From a virus: DNA of 27,214 bases. The notes under the pieces are model-generated. The model saw nothing but the letters and a program-made list of their open reading frames with translations, did not search any database and was not told the DNA's origin. Numbering within the stretch: position 1 is the first letter of the stretch; the number at the start of each line of letters is the position of its first letter. The stretch covers positions 1 to 27,214 of IMG/VR virus record IMGVR_UViG_3300008261_000207. One strand, written 5' to 3'. Positions 19,696 to 27,167 of the stretch are shown in pieces. Both the position numbers and the translations under genes were made by a program.

Positions 19696-20655
19696 ATGAA
19701 GATACTATTCTCGTCTATCCTTGCTTTAACTGTCGCAACTTCTGCACACGCACGTGATCAGATCCAAGTAACCGGTTCGTCCACGGTTCTACCATATGCA
19801 ACTATTGTTGCTGAAGCATTTGGCGAAAACTTTGACTTTCCGTCGCCAGTTGTAGAGGGCGGTGGTTCAGGCGCAGGCCGTAAGAAACTATGCGAAGGTG
19901 TTGGTGAAAACACTGTCGACATTGCGAATAGTTCGTCAAAGATGAAAGAAGAAGAATGGGCTAAGTGTGAAGCTGCTATCGGCGCAATCACCGAGGTACG
20001 CATTGGTTACGATGGCATCGTGTTTGCATCTAACATCGGCCAACTCAATATTAAAGATCTAACTGTTCTTCAGCTCTATACAGCACTACACGCCGACAGC
20101 ACTGCAAAACTTTGGAGTGATATTGATCCTGCTCTACCAGCAGTAGATATTCTTGCTTACATCCCTGGTACTAAGCACGGTACTCGTGAAGTATTCGACG
20201 TGAAGGTTATGGAAGCTGGCTGTAAGGAAGCCCTTGGTGTTGAGAAGCTAGACGACGATCAAAAGAAAGCCTGTGTAAATGTTCGTACCGATGGCGCAGC
20301 CGTTGACATCGATGGTGACTATACAGAAACACTTGCTCGTCTCGATGCAAACAAGACATCACTCGGCGTATTTGGTCTAAGCTTCTATCAGAACAACACT
20401 GATAAGTTGGAAGTTGCTACTGTAAGTGGTGTATTACCTAGTGTAGAAACAATCTCAAGTGGTGACTATCCTATCAGCCGTCCACTCTACTTCTACGTTA
20501 AGAATGCTCACCTTGATGTAATTCCTGGCCTTAAGGAATACGTTTCGTTCTTCGTGAGCGACGAAATGGCTGGACCAGGTGGCGCTCTTGCTGAATATGG
20601 TTTGGTTCCCGATCCAGAACTAGCAGCAACCCAGGAAACTGTTGCCAACTGGTAA
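19696..20655 (+). CDS. pstS: Periplasmic phosphate-binding protein
   Basis: High-affinity phosphate receptor of the Pst ABC importer; the phage version would feed the host transporter with phosphate during infection. Signal peptide of about 19 residues (TSAHA). TGSSTVLPY near 26-34 and GGGSGAGRKK near 55-64 are the phosphate-binding segments; GTKHGTREVF near 158-167 and DGAAV further on continue the PBP-like fold. Length 319 aa is normal. SD TAGGAGATC. Preceded by pho-box-like repeats, followed by a terminator. Phage pstS is best known from marine T4-like phages. Confidence 0.93.
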   Translation: MKILFSSILALTVATSAHARDQIQVTGSSTVLPYATIVAEAFGENFDFPSPVVEGGGSGAGRKKLCEGVGENTVDIANSSSKMKEEEWAKCEAAIGAITEVRIGYDGIVFASNIGQLNIKDLTVLQLYTALHADSTAKLWSDIDPALPAVDILAYIPGTKHGTREVFDVKVMEAGCKEALGVEKLDDDQKKACVNVRTDGAAVDIDGDYTETLARLDANKTSLGVFGLSFYQNNTDKLEVATVSGVLPSVETISSGDYPISRPLYFYVKNAHLDVIPGLKEYVSFFVSDEMAGPGGALAEYGLVPDPELAATQETVANW

Positions 20656-20685
20656 TAGTTACAAAAATGCAACTATAATGATTTG

Positions 20686-20718
20686 ACGGGCAAATGTTGG
20701 TTGACATTTGCCCGTTTT
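20686..20718 (+). terminator. Terminator of pstS overlapping the tmRNA promoter
   Basis: 11-bp perfect stem ACGGGCAAATG/CATTTGCCCGT with 8-nt loop, then TTTT. The loop and 3' arm contain TTGACA of the next promoter. Confidence 0.85.
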
Positions 20719-20728
20719 AGTTTATATA
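20701..20728 (+). promoter_or_regulatory. Sigma70-type promoter for tmRNA
   Basis: TTGGTTGACA, 16-bp spacer, TATATA. The -35 box lies in the terminator hairpin, so the two signals share DNA. Confidence 0.75.
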
Positions 20729-20756
20729 TAACTAGTAGACGTTGAAACAACGTGGA

Positions 20757-21035
20757 CACATACTGGACTCGGGGGCGGTGCCCGACGACTCCACCAAAAG
20801 TAGTGCTAACTCAGAAATGAGGAAAGAGCTTGGGGCCCAAAGGCTGCACTACTTTTGATGGGGTCGAAATTTAGGATCGACAGGTGTGAAGACAGAGTGG
20901 AGTTTACCGGATGGCCTCGTATCGGCCGCTAAACTAAATGCAAACGATAATTTTGCTCCTCAGGCTTACGCACTAGCTGCATAAGTACTTGGGTATGGTT
21001 CCACCTAGAAACAGAACGGGCCGTAACTCGTAACA
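20757..21035 (+). ncRNA. ssrA: Permuted (two-piece) transfer-messenger RNA
   Basis: The acceptor piece comes first: P2 strand CACA..CTG (20757-20765), T-arm TCGGG/CCCGA (20769-20785), CGACTCC, A, CCA (to 20796). A 55-nt spacer, closed by the 11-bp stem AAAAGTAGTGC/GCACTACTTTT, leads to the coding piece at 20860, GGGGTCG, which pairs with CGACTCC and carries G3·U70 for alanine. The tag frame at 20940-20984 reads ANDNFAPQAYALAA then TAA. CAG.TGTG at 20881 pairs with the P2 strand. This is the alphaproteobacterial arrangement. The 3' end of the coding piece is approximate. Confidence 0.93.
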
Positions 21036-21057
21036 CAACCTTAAGGATATACGAAAT

Positions 21058-21447
21058 ATGAAAAAGATTCTTCTTGCAACTGCTGCAGTTTTCGCTATGG
21101 CTTCCAGCGCTTCTGCTCTTGACTTTGGTAATGGTCTAGCTCTTGACGTTGAGCTTGTCACCGAGTATAATACTGACTCTAGCACCGTCACCTCTGTATT
21201 GACCCCAACCCTTGGATACGCTCCAATCGAAGGTCTTTCTGTCTGGGCTGAAACCGATCTTTCCATCTATGATGGTTCTGACTTCATCAGCCTGAGTGGA
21301 GATGCTTTTGAAGGCGCAGTTCTTGGTGCAACCTATGTACCAAACGTTGACCTTGGTAAAGCAAGCATCGAGGCATATCTCGAGAACAACTTTGACGGCG
21401 ACTTCGGTTATGTCGACAGCATCGTTGGTTTGTCGCTTAGCTTCTAA
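21058..21447 (+). CDS. Small exported beta-barrel-like protein (129 aa)
   Basis: Signal peptide MKKILLATAAVFAMASSASA, then beta-rich sequence alternating polar and hydrophobic residues and ending LSLSF with terminal Phe, which suggests a small outer-membrane barrel or barrel fragment. SD TTAAGGATATACGAA. Follows tmRNA and is closed by a strong terminator at 21471, so it may be read from the tmRNA promoter. No specific family. Confidence 0.72.
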   Translation: MKKILLATAAVFAMASSASALDFGNGLALDVELVTEYNTDSSTVTSVLTPTLGYAPIEGLSVWAETDLSIYDGSDFISLSGDAFEGAVLGATYVPNVDLGKASIEAYLENNFDGDFGYVDSIVGLSLSF

Positions 21448-21470
21448 GTTAAAAAATCTAAAAGTAACCG

Positions 21471-21502
21471 AAAAGGGGAGTCTTATTGGCTCCCCTTTTT
21501 TG
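21471..21502 (+). terminator. Rho-independent terminator
   Basis: 10-bp stem AAAAGGGGAG/CTCCCCTTTT, 9-nt loop and a T run; the late promoter follows immediately. Confidence 0.92.
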
Positions 21503-21510
21503 TATAAATA
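21503..21510 (+). promoter_or_regulatory. T4-type late promoter TATAAATA
   Basis: Exact consensus, 23 bp before ATG 21533. It is the last clear promoter before the curli-like genes, so the whole run to the window end may be one late operon. Confidence 0.75.
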
Positions 21511-21532
21511 CATGGCGTAAGGAGTGGGTCGG

Positions 21533-21811
21533 ATGGATTTTCTTAGTTTAGTATCAGATGTTGGATTTCCAATCGCAGCTTCTTTGGCTGGTGGGTTCTT
21601 TGTTTTTCTAACGCTACGGTTTATTCTTGACGGAGTGCTAGGTAGCATTAAAACTCAGCGCGGGTTTGTAATGGCTCTTAATAACCGTGTTAAGACTATG
21701 AACAACGAGCTAGTCAGAATTGACGTTTTGATCTGTAACTCATTCGGTGTGAGACCTGATCTAGATCGTATTGCTCGTGCAGATGGTCAGGCAGACGCGA
21801 GGAAAGATTAA
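21533..21811 (+). CDS. Small membrane protein A (92 aa)
   Basis: ATG 21533 lies 10 nt after TAAGGAG; a GTG at 21524 overlaps that site and is rejected. One long hydrophobic helix (about 9-33, VGFPIAASLAGGFFVFLTL), then an amphipathic helix. Paralogous to the next protein (common pattern GFPI-A plus a helix with LxxR...NNxLxR). Resembles small YvrJ-like phage membrane proteins. Overlaps the next start by 1 nt. Confidence 0.72.
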   Translation: MDFLSLVSDVGFPIAASLAGGFFVFLTLRFILDGVLGSIKTQRGFVMALNNRVKTMNNELVRIDVLICNSFGVRPDLDRIARADGQADARKD

Positions 21812-22131
21812 TGGAAGAAATAGCTAACGCAATTAATCAATATGGGTTTCCTATCATTGCTGCGTTTGGCTTAGGCTACTTCATTTACTATATTTGGACA
21901 TGGGTGACTGAACAAGTCGATCCTGTTGTCAATGAATCTCATATGACTCTGATTGGTTTGATTGATCGTATTCGAATGCTCGATAATGATTTAATTCGTT
22001 TGCGCACCAAGTTGGATATGATCTTACAGGAACAAGAAAAAGATAAGAATGAGGCGAAGGCTGCGCTTGATAACAGCCAAGAAAATGTCTTGAATGAAAA
22101 AGATTTAAAGATAAAGAAAGACAACCACTGA
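21811..22131 (+). CDS. Small membrane protein B (106 aa)
   Basis: Starts on the last base of the upstream stop. Helix at about 12-31 (YGFPIIAAFGLGYFIYYIW), then a coiled-coil-like segment (LIDRIRMLDNDLIRLRTKLD) and a charged tail. Tandem paralogue of protein A; the two may form a hetero-oligomer in the inner membrane. Holin or envelope adaptor are possible roles, unproven. Confidence 0.72.
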   Translation: MEEIANAINQYGFPIIAAFGLGYFIYYIWTWVTEQVDPVVNESHMTLIGLIDRIRMLDNDLIRLRTKLDMILQEQEKDKNEAKAALDNSQENVLNEKDLKIKKDNH

Positions 22132-22181
22132 TTTTTTAATATGCTTTTCTGAATTTGTTATGGTAACAGAGGAAAGATAGC

Positions 22182-22640
22182 ATGAAGAAAACATTACTTA
22201 TAACATTCTTATGTTTAGGTACTGCGGCATCGGCCGAACAAGTTTTTCAGTTCAATAGTCCAGCGTTCAGCGGAAATGGATATGGAACACACGTACTTAC
22301 GATACATCAGTTAGAACAGCAGAGAAAAGACAAGATCATCGCTGATGAGATCGCGGAAGCGGAAAGAATTGAACGCGAGTATCGTAACTCAAATATATAC
22401 AAATTCCAAAACAACCTAGAGTCTCGCATATATGCGCAGCTTTCACGTCAGATAGCAGATAATCTGTTTGGCGAAGGAGGCACTTCTGTTATTGGAGAAT
22501 GGGCCGAAACGGAAACTCCATTTGGTGACAGAATACGCTGGATGAGAGGGGACGACGATAGAATATATGTAGAAGTATACGACTCGAACGGTGACCTAGC
22601 ATCAAGCTTTGACGTACCAGTAGGGGAGTTTGCATTCTAA
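22182..22640 (+). CDS. csgF: Curli assembly factor CsgF
   Basis: In curli systems CsgF binds the CsgG pore and couples secretion to surface nucleation. Signal peptide of about 18 residues (ASA), then FQFNSPAFSGNG right at the mature N-terminus, matching E. coli CsgF FQFRNPNFGGN, the segment that plugs into the CsgG channel. The middle is a helical, charged linker and the end is beta-rich, closing in EFAF. 152 aa versus 138 in E. coli. SD GAGGAAAG; the ATG of csgG overlaps its stop. Confidence 0.85.
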   Translation: MKKTLLITFLCLGTAASAEQVFQFNSPAFSGNGYGTHVLTIHQLEQQRKDKIIADEIAEAERIEREYRNSNIYKFQNNLESRIYAQLSRQIADNLFGEGGTSVIGEWAETETPFGDRIRWMRGDDDRIYVEVYDSNGDLASSFDVPVGEFAF

Positions 22641-23413
22641 TGAAAAAGATAATACTTGCGCTCGCGTTAACTACTCTTATTGCTGGATGCTCTACAACAG
22701 TAAACAGACTTCCTAGCGAACCGCCAAAGTCTGTAGTTACAGAAGCAGAATTTACTAACTTAACTTCACCTGCTAACGGACCTACTGTTGTAGCTGTCTA
22801 TTCCTTTGAAGATAAGACTGGCCAACGTCTACCTAGCGATAAGATTGCTAACATCTCTACGGCAGTAACGCAAGGAGCTGAGCAATACGTAATTAAAGCT
22901 CTCCGCGATGTTGGAAACGGCACTTGGTTTAAAGTTGTAGAACGAGTCGGCTTAGAGAACCTAGCAAGAGAACGTCAGATCATAAGACAGACGAGAGAAG
23001 AAGTAGGCGACACGACACCACTAGCACCACTTCTGTTTGCCGGTGTTATCGTCGAAGGTGCTATCGTTGGTTACGATTCGAATACGTTAACTGGTGGAGC
23101 CGGTGCTAGATATCTAGGCATTGGGCCTAGCACAATGTACACAGAAGATGTGATCACGGTTTCTATGAGAGCTGTTTCAGTTAAATCCGGAGAAGTTTTA
23201 ACAAGCACTGCCGTGACGAAGACAGTATTAAGTACTAGCACCAACTTAGGTGTATTTAAGTTTATAGAAGCCGGAACGGAAAATATAGAGCTTGAAGTTG
23301 GTAATACGCAAAACGAGCCCGTCAATCACGCGGTGAGACTAGCAATTCAAGCAGCAGTCGTTGATATGATTAAAGAAGGTGCCGTCAAAGGCTATTGGGC
23401 TTTCAAACAATAA
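22640..23413 (+). CDS. csgG: Curli secretion pore lipoprotein CsgG
   Basis: Nonameric outer-membrane channel for curlin subunits. Lipobox LIAGC with Cys17. VVAVYSFEDKTGQ near 50-62, ISTAVTQGAEQYV near 70-84, VERVGLENLARERQIIR near 99-115 and GARYLGIG near 155-162 align with E. coli CsgG along its whole length (257 versus 277 aa). In the constriction loop, N of the E. coli Y-N-F triad is kept (ANISTAV) but Phe is Ile and Tyr is replaced by a polar residue, which would change the pore gate. SD GGGGAG within csgF. Confidence 0.93.
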   Translation: MKKIILALALTTLIAGCSTTVNRLPSEPPKSVVTEAEFTNLTSPANGPTVVAVYSFEDKTGQRLPSDKIANISTAVTQGAEQYVIKALRDVGNGTWFKVVERVGLENLARERQIIRQTREEVGDTTPLAPLLFAGVIVEGAIVGYDSNTLTGGAGARYLGIGPSTMYTEDVITVSMRAVSVKSGEVLTSTAVTKTVLSTSTNLGVFKFIEAGTENIELEVGNTQNEPVNHAVRLAIQAAVVDMIKEGAVKGYWAFKQ

Positions 23414-23431
23414 CAACGAGGAAAAACTAAA

Positions 23432-24049
23432 ATGAAGAAATTTCTAATGTTAACAGCCTTCATGTCTGTTATAGCTTCACCATCTCTTGGTAGTGAAGTC
23501 TATATTGACCAGGCTGGTAACTCTACAAACGTAAACGTTCTACAGCAGAACGGAAACAACAGAATCAACACAGATGCCGCTCCTATGATCGTGAATGGAG
23601 ACGACATTAATGTTGAACTAGTACAGGACGGTGACGGCAACGTTGCTGAGATCTATATTCAAGTAAGTGCTAACGATACGAACTACGAATACAGAGTAGA
23701 AGGTGATCTAAACGAGATACTCTCAAATATTAACGGCGGCGTAGATAACAACTTTGTTGCTGCTGTCATTGGTAACGATAACACGATTACTCTATGTAAA
23801 GATTACATCAACAGCACTTGCAACGGTATTCAAGTTAACCTTACAGACACGACTCTAAATCTAACTGGTAACAACAACGAGATCAACTTTGCTCTCGATG
23901 GAGCCGAAGCAACTAACATCTTCAACGTCGGACAGACAACTCCAAGCGACTTCAACGTGATCAACCTTACACAGACAACATCTGTGGGTCATATCGTTCA
24001 CGTCGATATTGACGGAGATACAAACACTGTGGATATAGTTCAGCACTAA
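23432..24049 (+). CDS. Curlin-like amyloid subunit (205 aa)
   Basis: Signal peptide of about 20 residues. The mature protein repeats the curlin pattern of Asn/Gly-Asn turns and alternating V/I-x-Q strands: YIDQAGNSTNVNVLQQNGNN, NVELVQDGDGN, AAVIGNDNTITL, LTGNNNEINFAL and DIDGDTNTVDIVQH. Probably secreted through the CsgG pore encoded just upstream. Repeats are irregular compared with E. coli CsgA, and a CxxxxxxxC pair (C near 130 and 137) is unusual for curlin. Could be the major or the nucleator subunit. Confidence 0.78.
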   Translation: MKKFLMLTAFMSVIASPSLGSEVYIDQAGNSTNVNVLQQNGNNRINTDAAPMIVNGDDINVELVQDGDGNVAEIYIQVSANDTNYEYRVEGDLNEILSNINGGVDNNFVAAVIGNDNTITLCKDYINSTCNGIQVNLTDTTLNLTGNNNEINFALDGAEATNIFNVGQTTPSDFNVINLTQTTSVGHIVHVDIDGDTNTVDIVQH

Positions 24050-24050
24050 T

Positions 24051-25145
24051 ATGTTGAGACTCTTATTCGCGCTACTAGTTCTAGTACCCAACTTCGCTTT
24101 TGCCGAAGTTGGGTCTGTTACTGAGTTCACTGGAAATCCGGCAGAAGCTAGACGAGAGAGCGATAAATTTACAGTTGAGATGGGGTTTGGTATAGAAATG
24201 TTAGACGAGCTAATCACGGCGAATACTCGTCTTGGTTTAACATTTGCTGACGGTACTCGCGTTGAGATTACGGAACAGAGTGAACTGATAATAGACGACT
24301 TCGTATACGATCCGAATACCGGTGTCGGAAAGATGAGTATGAATGTTGCACTGGGCACTGTTCAGATGACTTCAGGACGCTTAGCAAAAACCAGTAGAGA
24401 GAATGTGAATATCGCAACACCAACCGCAAGCATTACAGTTAGAGGTACCGACTTCTCGATGACAGTTGATGAACTTGGCAGAAGTCTTATCATACTTCTT
24501 CCGAGCTGCCCAGACGAAACTCTAAATGAAGATGAATGCCCCGTTGGTTCTATCGCAGTAAGTACAGACGCTGGTTCTGTTATACTAAACGAGTCTTATC
24601 AGGGAACTATGGTGTCCCATAGTGGACTATCGCCATCGGATCCACGCAAACTTCTTTTAGATAAATCTAACATCAATAATAATCTTATCATCGTGCCACC
24701 TGCCGAATTCCCTCGCGGTTTTTCAAATGACGAAGAAGAGGAAGAGATCAGAACAGAACTTGACGTTGATCTGTTAGAAAACGAAGAACTTTCTGAGGAT
24801 CTATTAGTTGAAGATCAATTGGAAACCAACACTTTAAACATTAATCGCCTTAACAATACTTATCTCGATAATCTTTTAGATATCACTGGCGTTTCATTGG
24901 ACGATGCGCTAGAAGAAGAAGAGATAGCAGCATTACCTAATATTAAACAATTTCCTTGGATGCAGGCAGTTGTAAACGAAGAAAATATACTCATAGATTC
25001 CGATAGATCACCTCATATCGCTATGTTAAGAACCGGAGTAGATACTCATGGTATGTTTAACTTAAATCAGGATGGTGTCACTGCTGCGGTTCAAATAAAC
25101 GATGGAGGAACCAATGTTTCTTTCAATATTACGCAAACTCAGTAA
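24051..25145 (+). CDS. Exported FecR-domain protein with C-terminal curlin-like repeat (364 aa)
   Basis: Signal peptide of about 18 residues (NFAFA). Residues about 30-150 form a FecR-type beta domain: LGLTFADGTRVEIT, GTVQMTSGRLA and ATPTASITVRGTDF are its usual strands. An acidic linker (EEEEEIRTELD..., LEENEELSED) follows. The last 30 residues, MFNLNQDGVTAAVQINDGG and a final FNITQTQ, look like one curlin repeat, which could dock the protein to the fibre or target it to CsgG. Starts 1 bp after the curlin-like stop; its end overlaps the next gene by 32 nt. Confidence 0.78.
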   Translation: MLRLLFALLVLVPNFAFAEVGSVTEFTGNPAEARRESDKFTVEMGFGIEMLDELITANTRLGLTFADGTRVEITEQSELIIDDFVYDPNTGVGKMSMNVALGTVQMTSGRLAKTSRENVNIATPTASITVRGTDFSMTVDELGRSLIILLPSCPDETLNEDECPVGSIAVSTDAGSVILNESYQGTMVSHSGLSPSDPRKLLLDKSNINNNLIIVPPAEFPRGFSNDEEEEEIRTELDVDLLENEELSEDLLVEDQLETNTLNINRLNNTYLDNLLDITGVSLDDALEEEEIAALPNIKQFPWMQAVVNEENILIDSDRSPHIAMLRTGVDTHGMFNLNQDGVTAAVQINDGGTNVSFNITQTQ

Positions 25146-26787
25146 GTATCTATTAATCTCTATTATGTTGGTGATACCATCTGTTGGGCTTGCTTCAATT
25201 ACAGATATTAAATTTGGTCAGTATCAAGTTGCTGATAGCCAATGGAATGTAAGTGCTTGTCTTTACACATCTTCTTGTCAAATTTATAGTAAGCAACCTG
25301 GAACTGCATATAAAATACCTTGGACTAGTGGTCAAGTTCAATGGGCCAACGGTGATTATTTAAAATTTGAATTAAGCGGAAATAGTTCATTTCCATATTT
25401 AGTAAAACAGTACGATAGCAACGGCAATGTAAAATCTACACTTGGTACTGGTAAGATTGTCAATATGGGCCCAGATTATTTCTTCTTTGTTGGTAATGAT
25501 AACAACACTGGCCAATTGTTTAGCGGTAGTAGCGGCATGTCAAATACATCTGGTGTGACGTGGACGGGAACATTAAATCCTACTATAGAACAGGCAAATG
25601 CGTATGCCGCATCTAGCTATTCTACTACACCTCTAGCACCAGGGCAAACAGCCGGCCCTCCTCCGCCGGTTCCGACTGCGATATACAATAGCAGTTCTAA
25701 TGTTTACATAACGAACCACTATCCAACGAGTAATAACAGCCTGCCGGGTGAAGGCGCTTCTAACGCGTTTGATAATAATCCAAACACAAAGTATCTAAAC
25801 TTTGACAAGCAAAACGCTGGTGTTACCGTTAAACTAAACGTAGGTCGAAAAGTTAGTGGATTTACACTTACTACTGCAAACGACTTCTCTGGCCGAGATC
25901 CTACGAGTTACAAACTATACGGAAGCAACGATGGTGTAAACTGGTCTCTTATTCAAGAAGGTGCTCTATCCCTAAGCGAGTCTCGTTTCTGGACAAGTCC
26001 TATGATAACCGTGTCAAACACGAATGCGTATGTATACTACTACGTCTTCTTTCCAACAACTAAATCAGGAGAAGGTTGTGGATTGGATTGCGACAGTATG
26101 CAGATCGCAGAGATTACTTTCTATTACGATGCAAACGATACGACTACATCAACCGCAACAGGAACTGGTTCTGTAACGAACCCTGGAACTGCGCCAACTC
26201 CAGTCTACTCCTCTAGTATCAATCCTTCACAAGCTATGAGAAGAGCTGCTAACCTAGCTGAAACGAACGGACACAACGCGAATGTTAATATAGTTGGAAG
26301 CAATAACGTTGTATCTATTCAGCAGATTGGCGGAGGACACTATGTATCGGTTGGCATAATTGGTAATAGCAATGGTGCAGATATATTACAAACTACATCG
26401 ACATCGTCTAGACATTATCTAGAAACTTCTATTATCGGTAACACGAATAGTTTAATCCTGCAACAGAGAGATACTGGAAAGAACGCATTCGTTAATGTGG
26501 ATGGTGACGATAACACTCTCACTGTAAATCAAAAGGGACTCGGTAACCACTATCTTGATATATCGTTAATAGGAGACGATCATACTGCCGCCGTAATACA
26601 AGACGGGAGTGGAAACCATGCTGCTACAGTTCAGTTAGAGAACGGTGGCGGACCATGGAATTTTACACTGAACCAGACCGGATCCACATCTAAGATATAT
26701 AGTTTACCACATAGTATGAGCGATGGGAGTACCGTATCTGGAATTTGTAACATAGTCTCTGGTTGTAACCTAACAGTTAACCAATAA
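25114..26787 (+). CDS. Large exported protein with discoidin-like and curlin-repeat domains (557 aa)
   Basis: ATG 25114 follows GGAGGA; the upstream ATG 25102 contains this site. Signal peptide of about 28 residues ending in GLA. Domains: an N-terminal beta domain (about 30-170) with two Cys; a Pro-rich linker; an F5/8-type C (discoidin-like) carbohydrate-binding-type domain (about 195-350: SNAFDNNPNTKYLNF, YKLYGSNDGVNWSLI, IAEITFYYD); then at least five curlin repeats (about 375-555: VNIVGSNNVVSIQQIGGGHY and similar). A likely fibre-attached adhesin. Confidence 0.8.
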   Translation: MFLSILRKLSKYLLISIMLVIPSVGLASITDIKFGQYQVADSQWNVSACLYTSSCQIYSKQPGTAYKIPWTSGQVQWANGDYLKFELSGNSSFPYLVKQYDSNGNVKSTLGTGKIVNMGPDYFFFVGNDNNTGQLFSGSSGMSNTSGVTWTGTLNPTIEQANAYAASSYSTTPLAPGQTAGPPPPVPTAIYNSSSNVYITNHYPTSNNSLPGEGASNAFDNNPNTKYLNFDKQNAGVTVKLNVGRKVSGFTLTTANDFSGRDPTSYKLYGSNDGVNWSLIQEGALSLSESRFWTSPMITVSNTNAYVYYYVFFPTTKSGEGCGLDCDSMQIAEITFYYDANDTTTSTATGTGSVTNPGTAPTPVYSSSINPSQAMRRAANLAETNGHNANVNIVGSNNVVSIQQIGGGHYVSVGIIGNSNGADILQTTSTSSRHYLETSIIGNTNSLILQQRDTGKNAFVNVDGDDNTLTVNQKGLGNHYLDISLIGDDHTAAVIQDGSGNHAATVQLENGGGPWNFTLNQTGSTSKIYSLPHSMSDGSTVSGICNIVSGCNLTVNQ

Positions 26788-26803
26788 TAAGGAGAGTTGT
26801 GTA

Positions 26804-26972
26804 ATGGATATCTTATTCGGCTGGATATGGGGATGGTGAAATTATACCATTCATTCGTTCTACGTATAATATCTCTGATAAGATAAACCTTTTTATTACT
26901 CCTGGATATGAAACTAAAAACAACAAAAAAAGTTTAGGTATAGTCATTGGAGTAGAAGCTTGGAGTTTTTAA
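26804..26972 (+). pseudogene. Frameshifted small beta-barrel-like gene
   Basis: AAGGAG and ATG 26804 open a frame that stops after 11 codons at TGA 26837. In the +1 frame an uninterrupted run from 26805 to TAA 26972 reads SAGYGDGEIIPFIRSTYN and ends GVEAWSF with terminal Phe, typical of an outer-membrane barrel end. That run has no start codon of its own. A one-base indel in the first about 20 codons, or a +1 programmed shift, would restore a 55-residue product. It lies in the curli-like operon. Confidence 0.6.
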
Positions 26973-27167
26973 ATGAGTGATATCCAAAGCAGAGTGCTGG
27001 ATCTAAAAAGAAGAATTGCCGAAGAAAAGATTAAATGGGGATTTACCGAAGATACGTATTTACCTCCTGAGAAAACAAAACAAGAAGCCGTTAAACCTCT
27101 TAAAAAGGAAGTTAGCCAGGCTGATGATTTAAAAGCAATGTTATTGAATAGAAAGAAAACGAAATGA
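26973..27167 (+). CDS. Hypothetical charged protein (64 aa)
   Basis: ATG directly after the stop of the frameshifted gene, with GGAG 9 nt upstream. Lys/Glu-rich and helical, no signal peptide, so probably cytoplasmic. TGA overlaps the next ATG by 3 nt (ATGA). No family recognised. Confidence 0.65.
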   Translation: MSDIQSRVLDLKRRIAEEKIKWGFTEDTYLPPEKTKQEAVKPLKKEVSQADDLKAMLLNRKKTK

